A program made the translations under genes and the position numbers. 46,887 nucleotides of DNA from JARRJY01 sp037388705 (GTDB taxonomy: Bacteria > Pseudomonadota > Gammaproteobacteria > UBA6429 > Thiohalophilaceae): assembly GCA_037388705.1 (NCBI GenBank), contig JARRJY010000011.1, positions 1 through 46,887 of the forward strand, read 5' to 3'. The notes beneath the pieces are model-generated. The model had not been told where the DNA came from, ran no database searches, and worked only from the letters and a program-made list of their open reading frames with translations. Shown in pieces: positions 16,642-24,597 of the stretch (position 1 is its first letter; every line of letters begins with the position of its first letter).

Positions 16642-18810
16642 ATGAAAAGCACAAAACAGCGGAAAAATATCACGTCTCAATATTCTGTCTCAGAATATAT
16701 AGAGAAGCTCATTAATAATTCATCTCATCTTTATCAAAGTTCTGAACTGCTGGAAAAAGCCTGCCAGTATGCCTGGGACGTGCAGGATGTGGCGTCTGAA
16801 TTGCCAAGTAGCCTGGATGTAGCGATATTACTCAGCCAGTTAAGTGTTGATGAAACGACAATTATTGTCTGTATGCTCAGTGACAGTCGTTTACGCACCG
16901 ATGATTTTTACAAGGTAATCCAAAACGAATTTGGTGAAGAAACGCTGCACATGGTTCATGGTATTGAAAAGCTCCATGGATTTAAAGCCGATAAGATGGA
17001 TAGCCATGAGCAGGCAGAGCGTTTAAGAAGAATGTTACTCGCGATGGTTGATGATGTGCGCGTCGTGTTAATCAAGCTGGCCTACCGGGTTCAGCGCCTT
17101 AGGGAATTAGCCGACGCAGATGAAGTTACGCAGAAAGCGATTGCCGCTGAATCACTGGAAATTTTTTCACCCATTGCCAATCGTTTGGGGATTGGCCAAT
17201 TAAAATGGGAGTTGGAAGATTTATCTTTCCGTTATTTACAACCTGAAACATATAAGCGTATTGCGAAAATGCTGGAGGAGAAGAGAGGCGAACGCGAAGC
17301 CTATATTAACCAGGTTGTCACGGAAATTAAATCACTGCTAGAAAGTGCCGATATTGAAGCCACGGTTTATGGCAGGCCGAAACATATTTATAGTATCTGG
17401 TCGAAAATGACGAATAAAGACAAACAATTTACCGAATTGTTTGATGTTCGTGCAATAAGGGTAACCGTCAACACGGTAACAGAATGTTATACCGCGCTTG
17501 GCCTGATACATGGTCATTGGCATCATATTGCCAAAGAGTTTGATGATTATATTGCCAATACTAAAGAAAACGGATACCAGAGTTTACATACGGCGGTATA
17601 CGGGCCTGCAGGAAAAGCGCTAGAAATTCAGATCAGAACGTCGGCCATGCACGAGTTTGCTGAATATGGTGTTGCAGCGCACTGGCGTTACAAGGAACGT
17701 ACCGAGCAGGATGAAGTCCTGGAAAAAACTATTCACTCGATCAGAAAATTACTGGAAACCCCTGAAAATGATGAAGAAGAACTCCTGGAGAGTTTTAAAA
17801 CAGAACTGTTTTCTGACCGGGTATTCGTGTTAAGTCCTGATGGAAAAGTGATCGATTTACCACAAGGCGCGACTCCAATCGACTTTGCCTACAGTATTCA
17901 TACCGAAGTTGGTCATAAATGCCGCGGTGCAAAAGTGAATGGTCAGATCGTGCCGTTAACAAAGAAACTCGAAAATGGTGTGCAGGTTGAAATATTAACA
18001 TCAAAAAATTCGGGGCCAAGCCGGGACTGGTTAAATCCAAACCTTGGTTATATCGCCAGTAACAGGACGCGGGCCAAAATTAAAGCCTGGTTTAGACAGC
18101 AGGATTATGAACAGAATGTCATTGATGGAAAAGCCGTCATTGAGCGTGAGCTAAAACGCTTGAATATTAAGCATCCTGATATGGATAAATCGATAAAATA
18201 TTTTAAAGTGCAAACGGAAGAAGAGTGGCAGGCAAAAGTAGGGCGCGGTGATATCACAGCAGGACAGTTAGCTTCTGGGCTAAATCAGGTATATTCAGAT
18301 GAATCGGTTAAACCACTACCCAATATACCCAAACCAAGCAAGACAGTAAAAAAAGATGATAAACAGGCCGTTAATGTTAGTGGAGTGGGTAACCTGTTAA
18401 CGACAATGGCGCCCTGTTGTAAACCTGTGCCGGGTGATGAAATCATTGGTTTCATTACGCGTGGTAAAGGTGTTTCCGTGCATCGCAAAGATTGTATCAA
18501 TATCCTTAACCTTGAGCATGATAAACAAAAACAGTTAATTTCAGTTGATTGGTCTTATCATGATAACCAGATTTTTGAAGTCGGTCTGGTTATCGAGGCG
18601 ATTGATCGTACTGGACTATTAAGAGATATCACCAATATTTTGACCGAACTCAAGGTGAACGTCATCAGTGTTCAGACCAGGTTAAATAAAGATACACAAG
18701 TAGCAGAAATACAAATTGTTCTGGAAATACGGGATCTTCAACAATTACAAAACGTCTCTGACAAAATCATGCAGTTAACCAATGTACTTAAGGTTTATCG
18801 GAAGAATTAA
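16642..18810 (+). CDS. relA: GTP pyrophosphokinase (ppGpp synthetase), RelA type
   Basis: A 722-residue cytosolic stringent-response enzyme that makes (p)ppGpp on starved ribosomes. The N-terminal hydrolase region is degenerate: where an active enzyme has HDxxED, this one has CMLSDSRLRTDDF (about 79-91), as in E. coli RelA. The synthetase region has GRPKHIYSIWSKM near 245 and EFDDYIANTKENGYQSLHT from E299; the acidic EFDD form is typical of monofunctional RelA rather than bifunctional SpoT. A TGS domain (VFVLSPDGKVIDLPQGATPIDFAYSIHTE-type stretch, about 394-420), a Cys/His region (APCCKPVPGD) and a C-terminal ACT domain follow. The ribosome-binding site is weak, and a hairpin sits just upstream. 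Confidence 0.93.
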   Translation: MKSTKQRKNITSQYSVSEYIEKLINNSSHLYQSSELLEKACQYAWDVQDVASELPSSLDVAILLSQLSVDETTIIVCMLSDSRLRTDDFYKVIQNEFGEETLHMVHGIEKLHGFKADKMDSHEQAERLRRMLLAMVDDVRVVLIKLAYRVQRLRELADADEVTQKAIAAESLEIFSPIANRLGIGQLKWELEDLSFRYLQPETYKRIAKMLEEKRGEREAYINQVVTEIKSLLESADIEATVYGRPKHIYSIWSKMTNKDKQFTELFDVRAIRVTVNTVTECYTALGLIHGHWHHIAKEFDDYIANTKENGYQSLHTAVYGPAGKALEIQIRTSAMHEFAEYGVAAHWRYKERTEQDEVLEKTIHSIRKLLETPENDEEELLESFKTELFSDRVFVLSPDGKVIDLPQGATPIDFAYSIHTEVGHKCRGAKVNGQIVPLTKKLENGVQVEILTSKNSGPSRDWLNPNLGYIASNRTRAKIKAWFRQQDYEQNVIDGKAVIERELKRLNIKHPDMDKSIKYFKVQTEEEWQAKVGRGDITAGQLASGLNQVYSDESVKPLPNIPKPSKTVKKDDKQAVNVSGVGNLLTTMAPCCKPVPGDEIIGFITRGKGVSVHRKDCINILNLEHDKQKQLISVDWSYHDNQIFEVGLVIEAIDRTGLLRDITNILTELKVNVISVQTRLNKDTQVAEIQIVLEIRDLQQLQNVSDKIMQLTNVLKVYRKN

Positions 18811-18865
18811 AATAATTAGGAATAATAGGCGACACGACTACATGGATGTAGATGACAGGGTAATG

Positions 18866-18898
18866 CAGGAGCAAGTTCCTGGACAGCGTTTTTTTGTT
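18866..18898 (+). terminator. Possible terminator after relA
   Basis: A weak stem CAGGA-GCAAGT-TCCTG is followed after a few bases by GCG and TTTTTTT. A tighter stem, CTACAT-GG-ATGTAG, lies just before it (about 18839-18852). Together they probably end the relA transcript; the stems are short, so efficiency is uncertain. Confidence 0.4.
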
Positions 18899-19011
18899 TT
18901 CACTTGAATTTTTTCAAACACAATCATATATTATTAATACCTGAGTAAAATACTCAGGAATAACCTTACGAAACTTGTGACGATTTTGTTACTGAGTACG
19001 GAGGCAATAGT

Positions 19012-19149
19012 ATGGATGGGAACCAGGCTATGTTTACCCAAACGGTTGATCGGCACGTATTGCCACCTCACATACACGAGTTTTTATCTGTCTCGGCTAC
19101 CTACCTGGGCGTGGATATCGATTCCCTGGGCAGGGAAACCTTGCTATAG
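19012..19149 (+). CDS. Small unknown ORF upstream of the DUF2189 gene
   Basis: A 45-codon frame (MDGNQAMFTQTVDRHVLPP, ending DSLGRETLL) with a strong ribosome-binding site: CGGAGG ends seven bases before the ATG. After its TAG at 19147-19149 the same frame stays open for about 23 more codons (LGEKNIEVMRKSQEVYYATN) into the next gene, and that extension also looks like protein, a short charged helix. The gene may therefore be a 69-residue protein interrupted by an amber codon, or a true 45-residue peptide coupled to the membrane-protein gene 49 bases further on. No family is recognised. Confidence 0.5.
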   Translation: MDGNQAMFTQTVDRHVLPPHIHEFLSVSATYLGVDIDSLGRETLL

Positions 19150-19198
19150 CTGGGCGAGAAAAATATTGAAGTAATGCGAAAAAGCCAGGAGGTGTATT

Positions 19199-19972
19199 AT
19201 GCAACAAACCGTCTTACATCATGATCATTCTTTAGATCTGCCAGTCACGAGACAGGTTGCCTTAAATGCTCCATTTAAATGGTTAGCATCAGGTTGGCGT
19301 GATTATCTGCGTACGCCCCTGTCCAGTAGTTTTTATGGTCTGGTGTTTGTGTTACTGGGTTATGCGGTTACCATCGCAAGTTGGCAATCACCCATCCTGG
19401 TACTCACTTTTATCACGGGCTTTTTCCTCGTCGCGCCATTTTTGGCATTGGGTTTGTATGATCTCAGTCGTCAGAGCGCGTACACACAAAAGGTCAGTTT
19501 TATTCATTCGCTTTCAGCATTCAGGCAGAACAAGCGGGATATGGGACTGCTGGTAATATTCCATGTAGTGGTGATGATTGCCTGGATTCGTTTGGCAACG
19601 ATCATCGGAGCCCTGTACTTCGGTCATAGCGGAGCCAGTGTAACGGTGTTGTTTGAACAGCTTTGGCGTAGCGGCGAAGGCATTGAAATTATTGCCTTAT
19701 TCGCGTTAAGCGGAGCAGCATTGGCAGGCGCGGTGTTTGTTACCAGTGCTGTATCATGGCCGATGATTCTCGATCGCAACAAAGGTGTAATTAACGCCAT
19801 GGCCACCAGTATTAAAGCGGTGATGCAAAACAAACTGGTGATGCTGATCTGGGCAGGACTTATTGGCCTGCTATTCATTATTGGCCTGGTGACACTTTAC
19901 GTTGGTCTGTTGTTCATCATACCGATCCTTGGTCATGCTACCTGGCATGCTTACAAGGAGCTAGTTGAATGA
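19199..19972 (+). CDS. DUF2189 multi-pass membrane protein
   Basis: A 257-residue inner-membrane protein. The conserved N-terminal block (LDLPVTRQVALNAPFKWL and the following GWRDYLRTP) is typical of the DUF2189 family. About six hydrophobic segments follow: around 44-63, 66-86, 117-143, 161-185 and two in 205-240. Function in the family is unknown; some members lie near respiratory or oxidase genes, which is not the case here. AGGAGG lies six bases before the ATG. It converges on the asparaginase gene, with a hairpin between them. Confidence 0.85.
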   Translation: MQQTVLHHDHSLDLPVTRQVALNAPFKWLASGWRDYLRTPLSSSFYGLVFVLLGYAVTIASWQSPILVLTFITGFFLVAPFLALGLYDLSRQSAYTQKVSFIHSLSAFRQNKRDMGLLVIFHVVVMIAWIRLATIIGALYFGHSGASVTVLFEQLWRSGEGIEIIALFALSGAALAGAVFVTSAVSWPMILDRNKGVINAMATSIKAVMQNKLVMLIWAGLIGLLFIIGLVTLYVGLLFIIPILGHATWHAYKELVE

Positions 19973-19981
19973 TGTAATTAC

Positions 19982-20006
19982 CGTACCCGTTTTGACAACG
20001 GGTACG
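19982..20006. terminator. Hairpin between convergent genes
   Basis: CGTACCCGTT-TTGAC-AACGGGTACG forms a perfect ten-base-pair stem between the DUF2189 gene and the oppositely oriented asparaginase gene. Neither side has a T-run, so it may stabilise 3' ends rather than terminate by itself. Confidence 0.45.
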
Positions 20007-20145
20007 ATATAAACCAGTGTAATCGACTGTGGAAACGGTGAAAAAACGGAGCTATGTCACGATGGGAAGTGGCTGTTGTATACAACAGGTCGAACTTCTC
20101 AATAGCAGATAACCGTTTAATCCTTCCATAGTTTAACCGGGTATC

Positions 20146-21153
20146 TCACGATAACCAGGATGTGGCCGGGCGAATTTCCCCCACGGCGTGGCCTCTCGAG
20201 TTGTATATCGTGGGTGAGATATGTGCCTGAAGTTGTTGTTTCTCTTCATTAGACAATGCCCCGATATGATCAAGGATGGCCAATAACGCGACTGATCGTG
20301 CACGGGCGCTACCATCGGTAATTTTTACTGCAATCCCTAAACCAGGCCCCGGTAACGCCGCGGTGACGATACCCTCGGCCCCGGTTTTTGCCAGCACAGC
20401 ACCCCTGGTCACCTCGTTCAACGCACTGACCACTGTTCCATGCCCGGCGATATAGAGCGGCTCATTGGTAATGGCTTCGTGAAGACGATAAATGGCCTGC
20501 GCACGTGTATCGGGTAAATCAACGGGGTTCGCGAAGCGGGCAGTGCTATGGCCAAGCCTGAGTAACGGCATCGTGGGTGCGGGTAAACCACACCCATCAA
20601 TTCCCATGGGATAGTTTTTTAGATCACAATCGGCCAGATCGGAAAGTATCTCGAGGGATAATTGTTGCAGTGGATGTTCGAGAAGGTGATAGTTGTCCAG
20701 TGACAGGGCCAGATGTAATGCCGTGGTTAAAAACCCCGTGTGCTTGCCTGAGCAATTATGATGAATTCGACAGCCATGTTGCCCGGAAGCTAACAGCTGG
20801 TGGGCACTCTCAGTATGTTCAGGTAGCACAGGGCCACAGGCCAGGTGATCCTCCGTTAACCCCAGGCGGGTTAACCATGATGCCACCAGCTTTTGATGCA
20901 TTTGTTCTCCCTGGTGCGATGAACAGGCGAGTGATAATTCTGCATCGCTCAGGGCATAGTGATCGCTGGCACCACTTTCAACCAGTTGAATAGCCAGCAT
21001 GGGTTTTAGCGCTGAGCGTGGGAATACCAGGTTATCGATATTCCCCCAGCTATTGATAACGTTACCCTTATAATCACACACCACGGCAGCACCAAAATGC
21101 CGACTTTCCACAGTATCGTTACGCGTCACTTCGACTAAAAGCTCATAGGACAT
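20146..21153 (-). CDS. L-asparaginase, rhizobial AnsA type (asparaginase II family)
   Basis: A 335-residue enzyme predicted to hydrolyse L-asparagine to aspartate and ammonia. It belongs to the serine-lactamase-like asparaginase II family (PF06089), typified by Rhizobium etli AnsA (ReAV), and not to the E. coli AnsB type. From memory of the ReAV structure, the equivalents of the catalytic residues are S47 and K50 in FPRSALKP and S79 in CSSHQGE. The zinc ligands would be C134 and K137 in NCSGKHTG and C188 in GCGLPAPT, one residue off the ReAV numbering. It appears cytosolic, without a signal peptide. It stands alone, 75 bases downstream of the ligase-like gene on the same strand. Confidence 0.9.
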   Translation of the reverse strand: MSYELLVEVTRNDTVESRHFGAAVVCDYKGNVINSWGNIDNLVFPRSALKPMLAIQLVESGASDHYALSDAELSLACSSHQGEQMHQKLVASWLTRLGLTEDHLACGPVLPEHTESAHQLLASGQHGCRIHHNCSGKHTGFLTTALHLALSLDNYHLLEHPLQQLSLEILSDLADCDLKNYPMGIDGCGLPAPTMPLLRLGHSTARFANPVDLPDTRAQAIYRLHEAITNEPLYIAGHGTVVSALNEVTRGAVLAKTGAEGIVTAALPGPGLGIAVKITDGSARARSVALLAILDHIGALSNEEKQQLQAHISPTIYNSRGHAVGEIRPATSWLS

Positions 21154-21228
21154 GCCAGGGAACTCCTGATTACCTTCTTACTCTGATTGACAAGGTTAAC
21201 AAACTTTCTGGAACCATCAATCAACTCT

Positions 21229-22248
21229 TCATAAAACAGGAATGGGATTGCCGTCTACACCCGGGTAACTACCAGGGGGGATGCTTGAGGTAGCCCTGGC
21301 AAGACCGCCATCAATTAATAGTGCGATCACTTCATCATAATTAAGTTCATTTGCTATTTTACAAGCTTGTGGGAAATAACTCGAGCCATGGGTCATACCG
21401 GGTACCAGGTTTGCTTCCATGAAGAAAGCTTCGCCATGATTGTTGGTTATAATATCAATGCGACCAAAGTCCCGAACTCCCAGCGCATTAAATGCATCAA
21501 TAGCCAGTGTGGTTACCCTGTTTTTAACTTCCTTGTCGACAATTTCTATGAGTTTTTCTGAATCATCTTTTTTAGTCTGTGCACCTAAAATCCTAAGTCC
21601 ATGCGTTGATGTTGGCGGGATGATTTCAACAGCAGATGCAATTACTTCTTCATTGTTTGTTTTTATGATGGCAACGGTAAACTCACGACCATCCAGATAT
21701 TCTTCTGCCAAAACGGGCTGATTGAAGATATTGTATAATGACGCCACTTTGCTTTTGTAGTTGGCAAAGTTGGTAACATATGATAAGTCGTCAATACCAT
21801 TTCCATTTGCTGCATCAAGGGGTTTTAAAAATAGCGGAAACGTAACCGGTAAATCGCTTTCTTTTTGATATTGTCCAGGCGTTGCTAAAAAATAATTCGC
21901 CGTCTTTATACCCTTGTTAGTTAAATGCATTTTGGCAAGGACTTTGTTGGAATCAAATTTCAATACTTCTCTTGATGATCCTGTGAAATTAATGTCGTGT
22001 CGGTCAAAATAATCAGATAACCAGATATTATCTCCATTGTTAACGGGAATATACTTTACTGCGAGGATCACGAGTTGAGGTTTTCTTTTAACGATACTTT
22101 TCAAATCATCGTTGTTGTTACACACATTGAGCCTGGCATTGTATCCTGCTTTTTTAATAGCATCTAAAACACTGTGGCAGGCCTTTAATGATCCAAAGCC
22201 GCTCTCTTTTAATGCTTCATTGGGCGTGGTGATTATTTCTATATGCAT
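21229..22248 (-). CDS. D-alanine-D-alanine ligase-like ATP-grasp protein
   Basis: A 339-residue ATP-grasp ligase related to Ddl. Features are the ATP-binding FPLFLKPLDAANGNGI (about 141-156), EEYLDGREFTVAII and the C-terminal metal/phosphate block FMEANLVPGMTHGSSYFP, which parallels the Ddl motif EVNTLPGMT. The N-terminal domain is divergent and Lys-rich, the gene is visibly more AT-rich than its neighbours, and no cell-wall gene is nearby. A housekeeping Ddl role is therefore unlikely. A dipeptide or D-amino-acid ligase is the best guess, and horizontal transfer is possible. The ribosome-binding site is weak. Confidence 0.75.
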   Translation of the reverse strand: MHIEIITTPNEALKESGFGSLKACHSVLDAIKKAGYNARLNVCNNNDDLKSIVKRKPQLVILAVKYIPVNNGDNIWLSDYFDRHDINFTGSSREVLKFDSNKVLAKMHLTNKGIKTANYFLATPGQYQKESDLPVTFPLFLKPLDAANGNGIDDLSYVTNFANYKSKVASLYNIFNQPVLAEEYLDGREFTVAIIKTNNEEVIASAVEIIPPTSTHGLRILGAQTKKDDSEKLIEIVDKEVKNRVTTLAIDAFNALGVRDFGRIDIITNNHGEAFFMEANLVPGMTHGSSYFPQACKIANELNYDEVIALLIDGGLARATSSIPPGSYPGVDGNPIPVL

Positions 22249-22556
22249 TAGGGTTTTCCAGGTTCAATATTTAGTTAGGGTGAATGAACAGCAAAATGCC
22301 TGATGCTTACATTCAGGGGCGTGATACAGTTCACCGGATAAAAAGACAAAAACAGTCAACCAGCCATCTGATGTTGATGAAATGTGGCTATCTTGCTGTG
22401 TACAGTTAGCGGGGATGCCTGGGAAAGTCGATGAGCAAATGTAAAAACATAGCTCCTTTAAACTGACCATTAGTAGGGTAGCATGAATCGGAGCAGTATG
22501 ATGCTTTTATTATTGAATTGTTATGACCCGTAGGTGTTAATACTACAAACATTGAC
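22249..22556. other. Intergenic region between divergent ligase-like and csp genes
   Basis: About 300 bases hold the unseen promoter of the minus-strand ligase-like gene and the upstream side of the csp promoter. A 68-codon minus-strand frame (22264-22470) has a poor start context and an unlikely Cys/Ser-rich composition, so I do not call it. Nothing else is recognised. Confidence 0.4.
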
Positions 22557-22584
22557 TTGACATCCCCAATAATATCTATAGAAT
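22557..22584 (+). promoter_or_regulatory. Promoter of the csp gene with long leader
   Basis: TTGACA (22557-22562) is separated by 16 bases from TAGAAT (22579-22584), a near-consensus sigma-70 promoter. Transcription from about 22591 would give a leader of roughly 148 bases, similar to the long thermosensing leader of E. coli cspA. The leader is pyrimidine-rich and ends with AAAGGA eight bases before the ATG. Confidence 0.6.
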
Positions 22585-22738
22585 GTCTACCAGCTAGAAA
22601 GAAAGTCTATTGTTTATCAGCTCCTCTTCGTCGTTTTATTCATAATTCTTCGTCCTGCAGTTTTTAAGTACCAGCCCATTTTTCCCGCTATTTAAGCCTC
22701 TTGAAGGCACACTTATAATTAATTTAAAGGATATTATT

Positions 22739-22948
22739 ATGTCTAACACCGTTAATGGAACCGTCAAATGGTTCAACGAATCGAAAGGTTTTGGTTTTAT
22801 TGAGCAATCATCTGGTCAAGATGTATTTGCTCACTTCAGCGCCATTGTCAGTTCAGGTTTTAAAACGTTGACAGAAGGTCAGCACGTTGAGTTCACAGTA
22901 ACGCAAGGTCCTAAAGGGCCTCAAGCTGAAAACATTGTTGCCATCTAA
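22739..22948 (+). CDS. CspA-family cold-shock protein
   Basis: A 69-residue single cold-shock domain that binds single-stranded nucleic acid and melts RNA structure. RNP1 is KGFGFIEQ (about 16-23) and RNP2 is VFAHFSAI (about 29-36); the length is normal for the family. The long leader suggests cold-inducible control at the mRNA level. It is monocistronic: two hairpins follow, the second a strong terminator. A second, more divergent cold-shock protein lies at 31174. Which one is the main cold-induced form cannot be told from sequence. Confidence 0.95.
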   Translation: MSNTVNGTVKWFNESKGFGFIEQSSGQDVFAHFSAIVSSGFKTLTEGQHVEFTVTQGPKGPQAENIVAI

Positions 22949-22951
22949 ATA

Positions 22952-22976
22952 AACGACAGGTTTGTTACCTGTCGTT
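22952..22976 (+). repeat. Hairpin just after the csp stop
   Basis: AACGACAGGT-TTGTT-ACCTGTCGTT forms a perfect ten-base-pair stem four bases after the stop codon. No T-run follows. It may protect the mRNA 3' end. Confidence 0.5.
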
Positions 22977-23005
22977 CGCGCAATATTGCTTTTGCAAGTT
23001 AGAAG

Positions 23006-23033
23006 GGCAAGGCCATCTGGTCTTGCCTTTTTT
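23006..23033 (+). terminator. Rho-independent terminator of the csp gene
   Basis: GGCAAG pairs with CTTGCC, with an inner CCA/TGG stem, followed by TTTTTT. This is a classical terminator. Confidence 0.85.
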
Positions 23034-23131
23034 ATTGCCAGTTAACAGTTGGTTTAACTATAAAAAAATATGAAAAGTCAATTTGCTAGAACACTTAAGA
23101 TGCTGTTTTAACGGACATGTCAGCGGAATCG

Positions 23132-23704
23132 TTACTTGCCAGGCGGGCAAGCTGTCGTAACGGATGCCTCGTTGTTTCTTTCGCTGACTTCCGGGATAGC
23201 GCTGGCAAAATCGACGATTAGTTTGACTTCCCATTCGCCGGGGTCAAGTGGCCATGGATACTTGAAGGTTTCACCATTGGCTACCTTGAGGCGCCCCATG
23301 AAGTCAACTTCATTGAATCTCAAATCATGGTGATCGACAAGTCTTGTCCCTGCTCGATCCCACTGCTCAATACGCACCGCATCGACAGCTGAATTCCATT
23401 GTTCTTCTGCCAGGCCATTGATACTGTTATTACGGATCCAGAGCTCAACAGTACAGGGATCATCCGTGGTCTCTGCATAGGCAACCAGGTCAGGCAGCGT
23501 TTGCCATTTCATCATCCACTTGCGTTTCCTCGCCACATCTTTCCAGGCAGGACCCACCTTCTCTATTGGAGAGGGAAGTACTTTTTTATCCACGATATTC
23601 TTTTCATCCCTCGCTGATACACTATTGGTTGCGCCAAGCAGGATGCTAATGGCAACTACAAGGGTGATTGAACGAGTGGAAGCGATAAGTCTTGTATCCT
23701 TCAT
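23132..23704 (-). CDS. Exported protein with a CARDB-like domain
   Basis: A 190-residue exported protein whose signal peptide has a hydrophobic core STRSITLVVAISILLGAT. The mature part is basic at first (WKDVARKRKWMMKW), then has the CARDB-type beta-sandwich pattern, from LPDLVAY to the end motif FASAIPEVSERNNEASV (compare the family's ExxExNN). One pair of cysteines (DDPCTVELW and TTACPPG near the end) could form a disulfide. Such domains usually mediate extracellular binding. I chose the ATG at 23704 because GGAGG lies five bases upstream; the ATG at 23716 lacks this. It stands alone, divergent from the ABC exporter operon. Confidence 0.75.
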   Translation of the reverse strand: MKDTRLIASTRSITLVVAISILLGATNSVSARDEKNIVDKKVLPSPIEKVGPAWKDVARKRKWMMKWQTLPDLVAYAETTDDPCTVELWIRNNSINGLAEEQWNSAVDAVRIEQWDRAGTRLVDHHDLRFNEVDFMGRLKVANGETFKYPWPLDPGEWEVKLIVDFASAIPEVSERNNEASVTTACPPGK

Positions 23705-23913
23705 GATTTCCTCCATGAAATATCCAGCATCATTAATAATTTTTCTTGCGGTGAGAGTATGTGAATTTGTGGTAATAATTAAGTCTAGTTAAGTTTTACT
23801 TATGTTCAAGCAGGGGAAGGATTTATTCGTTCTTGTTGTGACAACCACGATAAAACAGTACTCTTATGATTGATTAACCCGTTACCTTATTTTCAGCTGG
23901 CACACATAGTCCA

Positions 23914-24588
23914 ATGGAACGTGACAAACCAGAGACCCATGAACCCCTTGAAGAAGGTGTGGTTTTCCACGTGCACGGTGTTACCAAGGTTTACCAGATG
24001 GGCGAGGTGCAGGTACATGCACTACGCGGCGTCGACCTGGATCTTTTCCAGGGAGAATTCACGGTGTTACTTGGGGCCTCGGGCAGCGGTAAGTCCACGT
24101 TACTGAATATTCTTGGCGGGCTGGATACACCAACCGCGGGCCATGTTTTTTACGGGGAGCGTGATCTGACCCGTGCCACTGAAAGCCAGCTTACCGAGTA
24201 CCGACGCTTTCATGTCGGTTTCGTGTTCCAGTTTTATAACCTGATCCCCAGTCTCACGGCTCGCGAAAATGTCGCGGTGGTAACGGAAATTGCCCGTAAC
24301 CCCATGTCACCGGAAGAGGCCCTGCAAATGGTCGGGTTGGGTGAACGCCTTGATCATTTCCCGGCACAACTTTCCGGTGGTGAACAACAACGCGTGGCCA
24401 TTGCCCGTGCCATTGCCAAGCGTCCAGACGTGTTGTTATGCGATGAGCCCACCGGTGCGCTCGATTCCAAAACCGGCATTGTTGTTTTAGAAGCATTGCA
24501 ACGGGTTAACCAGGAACTGGGTACGAGTACGGCGGTGATTACCCATAACGCGGGTATCGCGAAAATGGCCGTGCCCCGGGTGAGTTGA
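23914..24588 (+). CDS. ABC transporter ATP-binding protein, LolD/MacB type
   Basis: A 224-residue ATPase subunit. Walker A is GASGSGKST (54-62), the Q-loop VFQFYNL, the signature LSGGEQQ (153-159) and Walker B VLLCDEPTGALD (about 173-184). It is the first gene of a three-gene exporter with an FtsX-type permease (starting nine bases later) and an HlyD-type adaptor. The C-terminus ends abruptly at MAVPRVS, where relatives read MADRVIxxxDGxI and continue for a dozen residues; the end may be naturally short or slightly damaged. The essential nucleotide-binding parts are intact. The transported substrate is unknown. Confidence 0.92.
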   Translation: MERDKPETHEPLEEGVVFHVHGVTKVYQMGEVQVHALRGVDLDLFQGEFTVLLGASGSGKSTLLNILGGLDTPTAGHVFYGERDLTRATESQLTEYRRFHVGFVFQFYNLIPSLTARENVAVVTEIARNPMSPEEALQMVGLGERLDHFPAQLSGGEQQRVAIARAIAKRPDVLLCDEPTGALDSKTGIVVLEALQRVNQELGTSTAVITHNAGIAKMAVPRVS

Positions 24589-24597
24589 GCTGGTGAC

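Noticed and set aside
16642..18810. Calling the ppGpp gene spoT
   Set aside because: The hydrolase HD motif is degenerate and the synthetase region has the EFDD form typical of monofunctional RelA.
22264..22470. 68-codon minus-strand frame upstream of the ligase-like gene
   Set aside because: Poor start context and an odd composition. It may be open only because the region is AT-rich.
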